NCBI RefSeq assembly: GCF_003116135.1
Contig: NZ_PDOA01000004.1
Location: 62,001 to 126,000 of the forward strand
Reading direction: 5' to 3'
Origin: Teichococcus aestuarii
GTDB taxonomy: Bacteria; Pseudomonadota; Alphaproteobacteria; Acetobacterales; Acetobacteraceae
DNA length: 64,000 nucleotides
The notes beneath the pieces were generated by a model that was given only the letters and a program-made list of their open reading frames with translations, had not been told where the DNA came from and ran no database searches. This document shows positions 31,010 through 40,177 of this stretch, piece after piece (position 1 is the stretch's first letter; the number at the start of each line of letters is the position of its first letter). Both the position numbers and the translations under genes were made by a program.

Positions 31010-31900
31010 TCAGGGGGCCGTCACCCCGTCGAGCAGGCCGCGCAGCAGGCCGATGCCTTCCTGCACGCCCTCCAGCCGCAGCGGCCGGCCGCCCTCGGCG
31101 CCCAGGCTGCGGGTGAGGGCTGTGCGGTCCTGGCCCAGCTCGGCGGCGGAGAGGCGGCCGTCGCCGTCATAATCCAGGCTCTCCATGGCGAAGCGGCCGA
31201 TGGCGACGCCGGCCAGCAGGCCGCCGCCGCCGGCCGCCAGCACGCCCTCCGGCGAGGCATCCTCGGCGGCGGCCATCACCCAGGTCATGCCGCGCACCAG
31301 CCGGGCGATCTCGGCCACCGAGAGCAGCCCGTCGCCCGAGACATCGCCCTCCGCCACCAGCGCGGCGAGGCAGCCGGCGCTGCCGGCTCCGGGGCCGCCG
31401 CAGGCCGCCTCGAGCACCTCCAGCGTGCCGAGCATCGCCAGGCCCTCGCCATGCAGCGCGGCCAGGGCGGGGGGCGGCGCGGCGCAGCGGCTCCAGGCGG
31501 CGAGCGGTGTGTCGCCGGGCAGGCGGTCGTCGCGCAGCTTGGCGTCCGGCTCGGCGGTCTGCAGCGCCGTGGCGTCGCCGCGCAGCAGGATGCGCGGCGC
31601 CTCGGCGCCACGGCCGGTGCCCACCGTCCAGCCCGCCTGCGCGCGGGATTCGGCGAAGCGGATCAGCCGCGCCGGGCCGTCCGCCGGCAGCCGCGCCACG
31701 GCGCGGGCAGTGACGTGCAGCATGGCCGTGGGGCTGGCGCAGCCGCCGGCGAACCAGGGGCCGCGCAGCGCCGGCGGCACGGCGGCCAGGGGCGGGGGCG
31801 GGGCGGCGGGCTGCGGCTGGGCCTTGGCGGCTCCGGGAAGCAGCGGGGGCGCGGACAGCAGGGCCAGGGCCAGCAGCCCGGCGGCGGGAAGGCGCATCAT
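31010..31900 (-). CDS. secreted EF-hand protein
   Basis: 296 aa. The signal peptide is [20 protein letters not shown] with cleavage near AKA. The N-terminal half ([39 protein letters not shown]) matches no family I recognise. Two canonical EF-hands follow, [13 protein letters not shown] (about residue 190) and [13 protein letters not shown] (about 250), both with intact calcium ligands at loop positions 1, 3, 5 and 12. The start ATG overlaps the stop of the five-unit repeat protein by four bases, so the two are expressed together. The role may be calcium-dependent surface or periplasmic assembly (inference). Confidence 0.72.
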   Translation of the reverse strand: MMRLPAAGLLALALLSAPPLLPGAAKAQPQPAAPPPPLAAVPPALRGPWFAGGCASPTAMLHVTARAVARLPADGPARLIRFAESRAQAGWTVGTGRGAEAPRILLRGDATALQTAEPDAKLRDDRLPGDTPLAAWSRCAAPPPALAALHGEGLAMLGTLEVLEAACGGPGAGSAGCLAALVAEGDVSGDGLLSVAEIARLVRGMTWVMAAAEDASPEGVLAAGGGGLLAGVAIGRFAMESLDYDGDGRLSAAELGQDRTALTRSLGAEGGRPLRLEGVQEGIGLLRGLLDGVTAP

Positions 31901-33471
31901 GGCAGGGCCACCTCGGTGCCGGAGCACAGGTCAAAGCGGGGTCGGTCCACCTCCCGCCCGTCGCGGAAGACGGCGCGCAGGTGGCCGGTGCAGCCCACCG
32001 CCTCGGGCGGGGCGAAATCCAGCGTCTCGCCGCGGCCGAGCACGGTGCTGCCCAGCCGGTCCGGCCCGCGCGGCGCGCCCACGGCATCGACGTACAGCTC
32101 GACCAGCGGCGCCGGGCCGGCGTTGCGCAGGCGCACGCTGCCCTCGCGCGGCGGGCCCTGCTCCAGCGTGCCGGCGCCCTGGTCCAGCCGCTCCGCCAGC
32201 ACCCAGCCGGGGCGCAGCACGATCAGCGCGGTGTCGCAGATGTTCACGCCGCGCCGCTCCTCGGCGCCGCCATTGCCGAACACCACCCGCAGGTCGATCT
32301 CGCAGGCGCTGCGCAGCACCACCTCGGCGCGGGCACCGCGCTCCAGCGCGCCGCCGGGCAGGCGGTCCTCGCCCCAGTCGGTGTCGTCGGTGGCGGAGGC
32401 ATAGACCTCCTGCACCGGCGCGGCGTGGCGGTTGAGCAGGGTGAAGGCGCGCTCCGGCGGGCGCGGGATGCCGCTGCCGTCGAACAGGATGGAGGTGCCG
32501 GCGCAGAGATCGGCGCCCGGCTTCTCCTCCGCCGTCTCGTCGTCATACACCACGCGCAGGTCCAGCTGGCAGGCGCGGCTGCGCAGCCGCAGGCGGAAGG
32601 TGGTGCCGGGCTCCACCATCACCGGGCCGAGCCGGTCATGGCCCCAGGCCGGGGCGCCGGAGCGCCCGGCGGCGCCCGTGCCGTTCGCCGTGCCGGTTGC
32701 CGTGCCGGCATAGAGGTTGCGGATGGCGCGGCCGGTGCCGTTGGCGATCTCGGCCTCCCGCCAGGGGATGGCGGGGTCGCCGAAGCTGACGCGGCTGTTG
32801 CGGCAGAGATCAACGCGGCGGCGCTCCTCCACCGTGTCGTCCTCGAACACGGCGGTGAGGTCGAAGAGGCATTCGCGCGCGCGGCCGAGGCGCAGGCGGG
32901 TGGTGGCCTCGGGCGCCACCGTCTCGGTGCCCAGCCGGTCCGGGCCGCGGCCGGGGGCGCCGCTCGGCATGGCGTAGAGCTCGCGCAGCGCGAGGTCGGT
33001 GTCGTTCACCACCGTCGCCTCGCGCAGCGGCGCGCTGGGGTCGCCGAAGGTGACACGGCTGCTGCGGCAGAGATCGACGCCGCGCTTCTCCTCGGCGCTG
33101 CCATCGGCCAGCACCACGCGCACATCGAACAGGCAGAGGCGCTGCCGGCCGAGCGGCACGCGCAGCGCGGCGCCGCTGGGCAGGCTGTCCTCGCCCAGCC
33201 GGTCCGGCCCCTGCTCGACGCTGCCGGCGGGGGCGATGTAGAGCTCGCGCAGCGGCAGGCCCAGCTCGTTGGCCACCACCGCCTCGCGCTCCTGCGGCGC
33301 GGCGGGGCGGGCGGGGGCGGCGGCGGCGGGGGGCGTGGGCTGGGCGGCGCCGGGCTGGCGGGCCTCGGCCGGCATGGCGGACAAGAGGGGCGGCAGCCAG
33401 CGTGGCGCCACGAGGCCCGCCAGCCCTGGTGCCGCGAGCAGGGCCAGCACCATCGCCACGCGCAGCCGCAT
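31897..33471 (-). CDS. secreted five-unit WGxDRL repeat protein
   Basis: 524 aa. Start at 33471 is supported by GGGAGA eight bases upstream and a signal peptide MRLRVAMVLALLAAPGLAGL. After a Pro/Ala linker come five repeats at about residues 64-142, 152-230, 239-330, 343-419 and 445-523. Each has a central DRLG (GPDRLG, WGHDRLG, WGEDRLP), a first Cys in CxxDLRVV-like sequence and a second Cys in VDLC. Unit 3 carries an insertion of Gly/Thr/Ala repeats (TATGTANGTGAAG). It shares the unit with the proteins at 7298 and 7907, 24 kb away. No catalytic motif is visible; a periplasmic or surface beta-rich binding protein is the best guess. An EF-hand gene overlaps its stop. Confidence 0.78.
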   Translation of the reverse strand: MRLRVAMVLALLAAPGLAGLVAPRWLPPLLSAMPAEARQPGAAQPTPPAAAAPARPAAPQEREAVVANELGLPLRELYIAPAGSVEQGPDRLGEDSLPSGAALRVPLGRQRLCLFDVRVVLADGSAEEKRGVDLCRSSRVTFGDPSAPLREATVVNDTDLALRELYAMPSGAPGRGPDRLGTETVAPEATTRLRLGRARECLFDLTAVFEDDTVEERRRVDLCRNSRVSFGDPAIPWREAEIANGTGRAIRNLYAGTATGTANGTGAAGRSGAPAWGHDRLGPVMVEPGTTFRLRLRSRACQLDLRVVYDDETAEEKPGADLCAGTSILFDGSGIPRPPERAFTLLNRHAAPVQEVYASATDDTDWGEDRLPGGALERGARAEVVLRSACEIDLRVVFGNGGAEERRGVNICDTALIVLRPGWVLAERLDQGAGTLEQGPPREGSVRLRNAGPAPLVELYVDAVGAPRGPDRLGSTVLGRGETLDFAPPEAVGCTGHLRAVFRDGREVDRPRFDLCSGTEVALP

Positions 33472-33549
33472 CAACGCCGTCTCCCGAAAGTCGGGCCAGA
33501 ATGAGGCGGCGGCCGGCGCAGCGCAAGCACCGGCGCCCGGGGGCGGAAC

Positions 33550-33567
33550 CGCAAATTGCGATTTGCG
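33550..33567. promoter_or_regulatory. palindromic operator candidate upstream of tctCBA
   Basis: The 18-bp sequence CGCAAATTGCGATTTGCG is a perfect inverted repeat (CGCAAAT/ATTTGCG around TGCG) lying 57 bp upstream of the tctC ATG and 78 bp upstream of the divergent repeat-protein gene. It sits in the only AT-rich patch of the region. Confidence 0.55.
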
Positions 33568-33624
33568 AAACCGGTGATTCTCGCGCAACATCATTCTAAC
33601 CGACTGCTTTATGGAGGAAATTTT

Positions 33625-34599
33625 ATGCTGCGCCGCACACTGCTCTCCACGGCCCTCGCGGCTGCCACCCTGCCGCTCCTGGGCGGTGGCGCCCGCGCGC
33701 AGCAGCAGCAACAGCTCTACTCCTCCCTGCACGTCTTCATCCCCGCCGGCCCCGGCGGCGGCTGGGACGGGCTGGGCCGCGCCATCGAGCAGGTGGCGCG
33801 CCAGGCCGGGCTGGTGGGCAACTTCCAGTTCGAGAATGTCGGCGGCGCCGGCGGCACGGTGGGGCTGCCGCGCTTCATCTCGCAGCGCCGCGGGCGCGAG
33901 GGCAGCATCCTGGTCGGCGGCGCCGTCATGGTGGGCTCGGTGCTGGCCAACAAGTCGCCCTTCGGCCTGAAGGACGTGACGCCGATCGCGCGCATGACCA
34001 CCGAGCCGGGCATCATCGTCGTGCCCGCCGGCAGCGACATCAAGGACCTGCAGGGCTTCCTCGACGCGCTGAAGAGCAACCCGGGCGGCACCTCGGTGGC
34101 CGGCGGCAGCGCCGGCGGCATCGACCACATCGTGCTCGGCCTGCTGCTGAAGAGCCAGGGCCGCTCGGCCAAGGAGGCCTCCTACGTCGCCTTCGCCGGC
34201 GGCGGGCCGGCCCAGGCCGCCATCCTCGGCGCGCAGGTGAAGGCCGGCATCTCCGGCGTCTCGGAATTCGCCGAGCAGATCAAGGCCGGGCGGATGCGGG
34301 CGCTGGCCACCACCGGCGAGACGCGCAGCCTGCCCGACGTGCCGACGCTGAAGGAGAGCGGCATCGACATCACCCTGGGCAACTGGCGCGGCGTGTTCGG
34401 CCCGCCGGGCATCAAGCCGGAGACGCGCGAGGGGCTGGTGAAGTTCGTCACCACCCTGCACGGGCTGCCGGCCTGGAAGGAGATGATGGAGCGCCAGGGC
34501 TGGGAGGACGCCTTCCTGCCCGGCGAGGCCTTCGAGGCCTACCTGAAGCGCGACGAGGCGGCCACCGCCGAGGTGCTGCGCGAAATCGGCCTGATCTGA
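33625..34599 (+). CDS. tctC: tripartite tricarboxylate transporter substrate-binding protein
   Basis: 324 aa. Signal peptide MLRRTLLSTALAAATLPLLG. The Bug/TctC fold shows VFIPAGPGGGWDGLGRAIEQ, the beta-strand GGAGGTVGLPRFI, and the late RALATTGETRSLPDVPTLKE and FGPPGIKPETRE signatures. It captures a carboxylate in the periplasm and hands it to Tct[10 protein letters not shown] stands eight bases before the ATG, an unusually strong ribosome site here. The true ligand (citrate, or another di- or tricarboxylate) is not predictable, since Bug proteins vary widely. First gene of the tctCBA operon. Confidence 0.93.
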   Translation: MLRRTLLSTALAAATLPLLGGGARAQQQQQLYSSLHVFIPAGPGGGWDGLGRAIEQVARQAGLVGNFQFENVGGAGGTVGLPRFISQRRGREGSILVGGAVMVGSVLANKSPFGLKDVTPIARMTTEPGIIVVPAGSDIKDLQGFLDALKSNPGGTSVAGGSAGGIDHIVLGLLLKSQGRSAKEASYVAFAGGGPAQAAILGAQVKAGISGVSEFAEQIKAGRMRALATTGETRSLPDVPTLKESGIDITLGNWRGVFGPPGIKPETREGLVKFVTTLHGLPAWKEMMERQGWEDAFLPGEAFEAYLKRDEAATAEVLREIGLI

Positions 34600-34601
34600 G
34601 C

Positions 34602-35153
34602 ATGACCGGCACGACCGGAGAGCCCGGCACCATGCCGGGCCCTGCCGACGCCCCGGTGCCGGATGCCCGGATGCGGGCCGCGCTGCGGCGGTCCGACCTC
34701 GTGGTGGGGGGGCTGGTGCTGCTGCTCGGCCTGCTCTGCCTGTGGCAGGCCGCCATCATTCCCACCACCCCGCTCTATGCGCAGGTGGGGCCGAAATTCA
34801 CCCCCTACCTGGTGGGCGGCATGGTCTGCGTGGTGGGGGCGGGGCTGACCCTCTCCGCCTGGCGCGGCGGCTGGTCGCACACCCTGCCGGAGGTGGCGGA
34901 GGCGCCGCCCACCAACTGGCGCGCCCTCGGCCTGCTCGGCGCGGGGCTGGTGGCGAACCTGGCGCTGATCGACACGCTGGGCTTCGTCTTCGCCGCCACG
35001 GCGCAGTTCGTGCTGGTGGCCGCCGCCTTCGGCAGCCGCCACCCGCTGCGCGATTTCGGCATCGGGCTGGCCGTCACCTTCGGCGCCTATCTGGCCTTCG
35101 ACAAGCTGCTGGGCGTCAATATCGGCGCCGGCATCCTGGAAGGGATTCTGTAG
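34602..35153 (+). CDS. tctB: tripartite tricarboxylate transporter small membrane subunit TctB
   Basis: 183 aa. A soluble N-terminus of about 30 residues is followed by four membrane helices: [55 protein letters not shown], and a C-terminal pair with [20 protein letters not shown]. The [10 protein letters not shown] stretch is the typical TctB loop. It starts two bases after tctC and ends four bases before tctA, so the three subunits are made from one transcript. It forms the membrane complex with TctA. Confidence 0.9.
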   Translation: MTGTTGEPGTMPGPADAPVPDARMRAALRRSDLVVGGLVLLLGLLCLWQAAIIPTTPLYAQVGPKFTPYLVGGMVCVVGAGLTLSAWRGGWSHTLPEVAEAPPTNWRALGLLGAGLVANLALIDTLGFVFAATAQFVLVAAAFGSRHPLRDFGIGLAVTFGAYLAFDKLLGVNIGAGILEGIL

Positions 35154-35157
35154 CTCC

Positions 35158-36645
35158 ATGGATGCCTGGTCCGGCCTGGCCTTCGGCTTCGGCAACGCGC
35201 TCACCATCACCAATCTCGGCTGGGCGCTGCTCGGCTGCTTCCTCGGCACCGCCATCGGCGTGCTGCCCGGCATCGGCCCGGCGCTGACCATCGCGCTGCT
35301 GCTGCCCATCACCTTCCAGGTGAGCGCCACCGGCGCCTTCATCCTGTTCTGCGGCGTGTTCTACGGCGCCATGTATGGCGGCTCCACCACCTCCATCCTG
35401 CTCAACACGCCGGGCGAGAGCGGCTCCATCATCACCGCGCTGGAAGGCGCCAAGATGGCGCGCAACGGCCGCGCCGGGCCGGCGCTGGTCACGGCGGCGG
35501 TGGGCAGCTTCATCGCCGGCACCATCGGCACGCTGGGCCTGTCCTTCCTCGGCCCCATCGTCGTCGAGCTGGCGCTGAAGCTGGGGCCGGCCGAGTATTT
35601 CTCGCTGATGGTGCTGTGCTTCGTCACCGTCTCGGCGGTGCTGGGCGGCTCGGCGCTGCGCGGGCTGGCCTCGCTCGGCCTCGGCCTGCTGATCGGGCTG
35701 GTGGGCATCGACCTGCAGACCGGCCAGCCGCGCCTGACCTTCGGCATCCCCGAGCTGCTGGACGGCATCGACGTGGTGCTGGTCGCCGTCGCCCTCTTCG
35801 CGGTGGGCGAGACGCTCTACCTCGCCTGGCGCCATATGGAGGGCAAGCAGGAGGTGCGCGAGGTCGGCCGGCTGATGATGACGAAGGAGGACTGGAAGCG
35901 CTCCACCGGCCCCTGGTTCCGCGGCGCGCTGCTGGGCTTCCCCTTCGGCGTCATGCCGGCGGGCGGCACCGAGATGCCCACCATGCTCAGCTACTACGCC
36001 GAGCGGAAGCTCTCGAAGCACCCGGAGGAGTTCGGCACCACCGGCGCCATCGAGGGCGTGGCGGGGCCTGAGGCGGCCAACAACGCCGCCGCCGCCGGCG
36101 TGCTGGTGCCGATGCTGACGCTGGGCCTGCCCACCTCGGCCACCGCCGCCATCATGCTCTCGGCCTTCCAGTCCTACGGCATCCAGCCGGGGCCGCTGCT
36201 GTTCACCAGCCAGGGCGAGCTGGTCTGGACGCTGATCGCCTCGCTCTACATCGCCAACATCATGCTGGTGGTGCTGAACCTGCCGCTGGTGGGCCTCTGG
36301 GCGCGCATCCTCAAGATCCCGACGCCGCAGCTCTACGCGGGCATCCTGGTCTTCGCCACCATCGGCACCTACGGCATCAGCAACTCCGTGGTGGACCTGA
36401 TGCTGCTCTACGGCATCGGCATCATCGCCATGTTCATGCGGCGCTTCGAGTTCCCGCAGGCGCCGGTGGTCATCGGCATGATCCTGGGGCCGATGGCGGA
36501 GCAGGCGATGCGCCAGGCGCTGACCATCAGCCAGGGCGACTGGACCACCTTCGTCACCCGCCCCGTCTCGCTCAGCATCCTGCTGCTGGCGCTGCTCGGG
36601 CTGGTCGGGCCGCGGCTCTGGGCGCTGGCGGCGCGCCGGAGCTGA
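35158..36645 (+). CDS. tctA: tripartite tricarboxylate transporter large membrane subunit TctA
   Basis: 495 aa with about 12 membrane helices. It starts [20 protein letters not shown] and has the family blocks [38 protein letters not shown] and [11 protein letters not shown], which carry the conserved Gly/Pro pockets of TctA. It is the ion-coupled permease that moves the carboxylate delivered by TctC. It ends in a GC-rich hairpin, which closes the operon. Confidence 0.94.
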   Translation: MDAWSGLAFGFGNALTITNLGWALLGCFLGTAIGVLPGIGPALTIALLLPITFQVSATGAFILFCGVFYGAMYGGSTTSILLNTPGESGSIITALEGAKMARNGRAGPALVTAAVGSFIAGTIGTLGLSFLGPIVVELALKLGPAEYFSLMVLCFVTVSAVLGGSALRGLASLGLGLLIGLVGIDLQTGQPRLTFGIPELLDGIDVVLVAVALFAVGETLYLAWRHMEGKQEVREVGRLMMTKEDWKRSTGPWFRGALLGFPFGVMPAGGTEMPTMLSYYAERKLSKHPEEFGTTGAIEGVAGPEAANNAAAAGVLVPMLTLGLPTSATAAIMLSAFQSYGIQPGPLLFTSQGELVWTLIASLYIANIMLVVLNLPLVGLWARILKIPTPQLYAGILVFATIGTYGISNSVVDLMLLYGIGIIAMFMRRFEFPQAPVVIGMILGPMAEQAMRQALTISQGDWTTFVTRPVSLSILLLALLGLVGPRLWALAARRS

Positions 36646-36651
36646 AAGCCC

Positions 36652-36686
36652 GCGACGCCACCCCCCGGCCGGGGGGGCGGCGTCGC
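36652..36686 (+). terminator. hairpin after tctA
   Basis: Outer stem GCGACGCC/GGCGTCGC (36652-36659 with 36679-36686) and inner CCCCCC/GGGGGG around GGCC. Strong but without a U-tract, so it may act with Rho. Confidence 0.6.
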
Positions 36687-36714
36687 CCTGTCCTTCCCGC
36701 CCGCGAGCCCCGCC

Positions 36715-37332
36715 GTGACCGAGCCCACCCGCACCCCCTATTTCAGCCAGTGGGAAACCCCCGGCATGACGGCCGCCGTGCTGGCCGAGGGCGCCGAGAC
36801 CGCGCTGCTGCGCGACCCGGCCTGGCGCGGCTCGGGCGCCGCCAGCGTCGAGGAATACGCCCGCTGGGCCGGGCATCTCTGCGGCATGGCCTGCCTGAAG
36901 ATGGTGCTGGCCGCGCGCACCGGCGTGGCGCACCCCATCCTGGAGCTGGCGCGCGGCTGCGCCGCCGAGGGCGGCTATGTGGAGGAGCCGGACGGCCGGA
37001 TCCGTGGCCTGATCTACGCGCCCTTCCTGCGCTACGTCGCCGCGCGCTTCGGCCTGCGCGCCACGATCCGCCTGGACCTCGCGGCGGCGGACATCGCGCC
37101 GCTGCTGGCGGGGGGCGGCTACTTCATCGCCTCGGTGCACAAGGACATCCGCTGGCCGGAGCGCGCGCCGCCGCACACGGGCGGCCATCTCGTGCTGGTC
37201 ACCGCCGCCACGCCAGGGGCCATCACCTTCCACAACCCCTCGGGGCACGAGGCGGCGGCGCAGCGGGACGTCTCCCTGCCGCCCGCGGTGTTCGGCCGCT
37301 TCTTCGCCGGGCGCGGCATCGCCATCGCCTGA
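36715..37332 (+). CDS. C39-like papain-fold cysteine peptidase domain protein
   Basis: 205 aa from a GTG. The catalytic Cys is in GHLCGMACLKMVLAAR, the His is in HTGGHLVLVTAA, and an Asn follows in TFHNPSG, which gives the Cys-His-Asn/Asp layout of peptidase_C39_2. There is no signal peptide and no ABC transporter domain, so this is not a bacteriocin-processing exporter. It could be a cytoplasmic peptidase or an amidase-like enzyme. It sits alone between tctA and an alpha/beta hydrolase; the ribosome site is weak. Confidence 0.68.
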   Translation: MTEPTRTPYFSQWETPGMTAAVLAEGAETALLRDPAWRGSGAASVEEYARWAGHLCGMACLKMVLAARTGVAHPILELARGCAAEGGYVEEPDGRIRGLIYAPFLRYVAARFGLRATIRLDLAAADIAPLLAGGGYFIASVHKDIRWPERAPPHTGGHLVLVTAATPGAITFHNPSGHEAAAQRDVSLPPAVFGRFFAGRGIAIA

Positions 37333-37438
37333 GCGCGCCGGATGGCTTTCCCTTGGCGCTTTCCCTTGGCGCCGGGGGGTGGAACGCGCTTTCCTCTCCG
37401 CCCCGGCCACCCGCACGCGCGCGGTGAGGAGACGCCCG

Positions 37439-38434
37439 ATGCATCCCGCCCTTTGCCTTCTGGCCGCGCTGCTGCTGCTGTCGCTGCCCGTCCCGCCCGC
37501 CGCCGGGCAGGAGGCCGCCAGCCTTCCCGGCCGCATCGAGTTGCACGCCATCCCCTCCCGCACGCTGAGCGATGCCGAATTCCTGCGGGGCGAGGCCGGG
37601 GCGGGGCAGGCGGTGACCACGGCGGGCGAGCTGCGCCTGCCGCCCGGGCAGACGGCCTGGCAGGCGGGCCGGCTGCCCGTCGCGGTGCTGATGCACGGCT
37701 CGGGCGGCATCGATGGCGGGATCGAGGCCTGGGCACGGCTGCTGAACGCCGAGGGCCTCGCCACCTTCGTCATCGACGGCTTCACCGCGCGCGGCCTTGT
37801 CGCCACCAACACCGACCAGGCGAAGCTCGGCCGGCTGAACCTGATCCTGGACCTCTATGGCGCGCTGGAGGTGCTGGCGCGGCACCCGCGCGTCGATCCG
37901 GAGCGGATCGTGCTGATCGGCTTCTCGCGCGGCGGCAAGGCGGCGCTCTACGCCGCCACCGAGCGCTTCCACCGGCTGTGGAACCGTTCCGGCATCGGCT
38001 TCGCCGCCTATCTCGCCTTCTACCCCGACTGCTCCGCCCGCTACCGCGACGACACCCGGATGGTGGCGAGGCCCATCCGCCTGTTCCATGGCGAGGCGGA
38101 CGACTACACCCTGGCGCGCAGCTGCGCCGCGCAGGTGGCGCGGATGCGGGAGGGCGGCGCCGACATCGCCCTCGCCACCTATCCCGGTGCGCATCATGGC
38201 TTCGACTCGCCGCTGAGCGATGCCCCCGGCGTCGCCACCCATTCCCAGACCCTGAGGGCCTGCGTCATCGAGGAGCGGGAGCCGGGGCGGCTGGTCAACG
38301 CCGCCACCGGGGCGCCCTTCGCCTACAGCGATGACTGCGTGCAGAGGAACCCGCATGGCGGCGGCCAGCCGGAGGCGCGCGCGGCGGTGCGGCAGGCGGT
38401 GCTGGAGGAGGTCCGGGCCGCGCTGGCGAAGTAG
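37439..38434 (+). CDS. secreted alpha/beta hydrolase, dienelactone-hydrolase-like
   Basis: 331 aa. Signal peptide MHPALCLLAALLLLSLPVP, cleaved near AAGQE. The nucleophile elbow is IGFSRGGKAALY (Ser), the acid is in FHGEADDYT, and the His is in GAHHGFDSPL. The oxyanion region is LMHGSGGIDGGIEAW. GAGGAG stands before the ATG at 37439; the frame is open further upstream without coding character. It is likely a periplasmic ester or lactone hydrolase; the substrate is unknown. Confidence 0.82.
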   Translation: MHPALCLLAALLLLSLPVPPAAGQEAASLPGRIELHAIPSRTLSDAEFLRGEAGAGQAVTTAGELRLPPGQTAWQAGRLPVAVLMHGSGGIDGGIEAWARLLNAEGLATFVIDGFTARGLVATNTDQAKLGRLNLILDLYGALEVLARHPRVDPERIVLIGFSRGGKAALYAATERFHRLWNRSGIGFAAYLAFYPDCSARYRDDTRMVARPIRLFHGEADDYTLARSCAAQVARMREGGADIALATYPGAHHGFDSPLSDAPGVATHSQTLRACVIEEREPGRLVNAATGAPFAYSDDCVQRNPHGGGQPEARAAVRQAVLEEVRAALAK

Positions 38435-38441
38435 TAGGCAG

Positions 38442-38469
38442 GGCGGGGCGGGTTTTCTGCCGCCCCGCC
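38442..38469. terminator. bidirectional terminator hairpin
   Basis: Perfect 10-bp stem GGCGGGGCGG/CCGCCCCGCC with loop GTTTTCTG, between the convergent hydrolase and sugar-dehydrogenase genes. Confidence 0.75.
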
Positions 38470-38476
38470 GCCGGCC

Positions 38477-39658
38477 TCAGCTTCCGGCGGGTTCCAGCCG
38501 CAGGATGCGGCCGCGGGATTCGTCGGTCAGCAGGTAGAGGAAGCCGTCGGGGCCCTGCGCCACCTGCCGCAGGCGCTGCTGGCCCCATAGCAGCCGTTCC
38601 TCGCCGGTCACGCGGTCGCCCTCCACGGTCAGGCGCAGCAGGCCCTGGCTGCTCAGCGTCGCCAGGAACAGGTTGCCGCGCCAGGCGGGGAAGGCATCGC
38701 CCGTGTAGAAGGTGGCGCCGGAGGGGCTGATCGAGGGCGTCCAGTGGCGCAGCGGGTCCTGCATCCCGGGGCGGGATGCCGCCTCGTGGATGCGCGCGCC
38801 GCTATAGGCCACGCCATGCCCCACCACCGGCCAGCCGTAATTGGCCCCGGCGCGGACGAGGTTGATCTCGTCGCCGCCGCGCGGGCCCATCTCCACCTCC
38901 CACAGCGTGCCGGTGGCGGGGTTCACCGCCAGCCCCTGCGGGTTGCGGATGCCGGAAGCGTAGATCTCGGGGCGCACCCCCTCGCGGCCGAGGAAGGGAT
39001 TGCCGGCGGCGGGGCGGCCGTCGCGCTCCAGCCGCAGCAGCTTGCCGGCGAGGTCGCCCATCTCCTGGGCGCGGTCGCTGTCGCGCTGGCGGTCGCCCGT
39101 GGTCATGTAGAGCTTGCCGTCGCCGCCGAAGGCGATGCGGCAGCCATAATGGCCGTTGCCCGTCTGCGCCGGCGTGGCGTCGAGCAGGGTCTGCACCGCC
39201 TCCAGCGAGGCAGCGTCGGCGCTGAGGCGGGCGCGGGAGAGGCGTGTCAGGTTGCCGCCGGAGACGCTGGCGGCCTGGCAGAAATACAGCTCGCGGGTTT
39301 CCGCGAAATCGGGTGCGAGGCGGATGTCGAGCAGCCCGCCCTGGCCGGCCGCGGCCACCGGCGGCACGCCGGAGAGCGGGGCGGAGACCTGCCCCTCGCG
39401 GCTGACCAGCCGCAGCCGGCCGGGGCGCTCCGTCACCAGCATCCGCCCGTCGGGCAGGAAGGCGGCGCCCCAGGGGTGTTCCAGCCCCTCGGCGAAGCGG
39501 ACGACGCGGAAGGCCGTGGCCTCGCTCCGCACCACCGCGCCCGCTCCCTGGCCGGAGGCACCGGTCGTCTGCGCGCAGGCGGGGGCGAATGCCCCGGCCA
39601 GCACGCCGCCGGCCAGGGCGATCGCCCCGCGCCGGCCGTGGTTCCGCGGCCCCGCCAA
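38477..39658 (-). CDS. PQQ-dependent sugar dehydrogenase (soluble Gdh/YliI family)
   Basis: 393 aa. Signal-like N-terminus RRGAIALAGGVLAGAFA with a Cys at PACAQ that could be a lipobox. The six-bladed propeller shows GLEHPWGAAFLPDGRMLVTE, GQGGLLDIRLAPDFAE, GNGHYGCRIAFGGDGKLY with the catalytic-type His, and ASGIRNPQGLAVNPATGTLW and EMGPRGGDEINLV, which hold the PQQ and calcium sites. It would oxidise aldose sugars in the periplasm and pass electrons to the chain. The start is a TTG five bases after the thioredoxin stop, with no good ribosome site, so it is probably translated by coupling to trxA. Confidence 0.87.
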   Translation of the reverse strand: MAGPRNHGRRGAIALAGGVLAGAFAPACAQTTGASGQGAGAVVRSEATAFRVVRFAEGLEHPWGAAFLPDGRMLVTERPGRLRLVSREGQVSAPLSGVPPVAAAGQGGLLDIRLAPDFAETRELYFCQAASVSGGNLTRLSRARLSADAASLEAVQTLLDATPAQTGNGHYGCRIAFGGDGKLYMTTGDRQRDSDRAQEMGDLAGKLLRLERDGRPAAGNPFLGREGVRPEIYASGIRNPQGLAVNPATGTLWEVEMGPRGGDEINLVRAGANYGWPVVGHGVAYSGARIHEAASRPGMQDPLRHWTPSISPSGATFYTGDAFPAWRGNLFLATLSSQGLLRLTVEGDRVTGEERLLWGQQRLRQVAQGPDGFLYLLTDESRGRILRLEPAGS

Positions 39659-39662
39659 GCCG

Positions 39663-39995
39663 TTACTTGCCCAGCGCGGTGGCGATCCAGTCCTTCAGCT
39701 GGCTCTTCGGCAGGGCACCGACCTTGGTGTCCACCGGCTTGCCATCCTTGAACAGGATCATCGTCGGGATGCCGCGCACCGCGTACTCGTTCGGCGTCAT
39801 CGGGTTCTCGTCGATGTTCACCTTGGCGATGGTGAGCTGGCCGGCATAGTCCTTGGCGACCTCGTCGAGGATCGGCGCCACCATGCGGCAGGGGCCGCAC
39901 CATTCGGCCCAGAAATCCACCAGCACGGGGCCGGCGGCCTGCAGCACATCCTGCTTGAAGCTGTCGTCGCTGACGGCCTTGGTGAGTTCGCTCAT
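39663..39995 (-). CDS. trxA: thioredoxin
   Basis: 110 aa, classical length. The active site is [13 protein letters not shown], with the cis-Pro loop [14 protein letters not shown] and the buried Asp in VLVDFWAEW. It is the cytoplasmic disulfide reductant. It begins [18 protein letters not shown]. It lies at the head of a two-gene run with the sugar dehydrogenase, which is an unusual partner. Confidence 0.96.
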   Translation of the reverse strand: MSELTKAVSDDSFKQDVLQAAGPVLVDFWAEWCGPCRMVAPILDEVAKDYAGQLTIAKVNIDENPMTPNEYAVRGIPTMILFKDGKPVDTKVGALPKSQLKDWIATALGK

Positions 39996-40177
39996 CGTGT
40001 CTTTTCCTCATGCGGCCCGGTGCGCGGGGGCAGGAAGGCACCCCGCCGGGCGCGCGGCTTGCGGTGGAGAGTCGTGTCGCCAGGGCGCCGGGTCAAGCGT
40101 TCCCACTCGTGGAGCTGATAACCGCCCGGAGAGCGGCCCGCGGCATAAGGGCCGGCCGCCGCCGTGCCAAGCGGGCG

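Noticed and set aside
36715-37332. Bacteriocin-processing C39 exporter
   Set aside because: There is no ABC or membrane domain and no double-glycine leader peptide gene in the vicinity.
35116-37812. An 898-codon minus-strand frame opposite tctA and the C39-like gene
   Set aside because: Shadow of strongly supported genes; low-complexity translation and no ribosome site.
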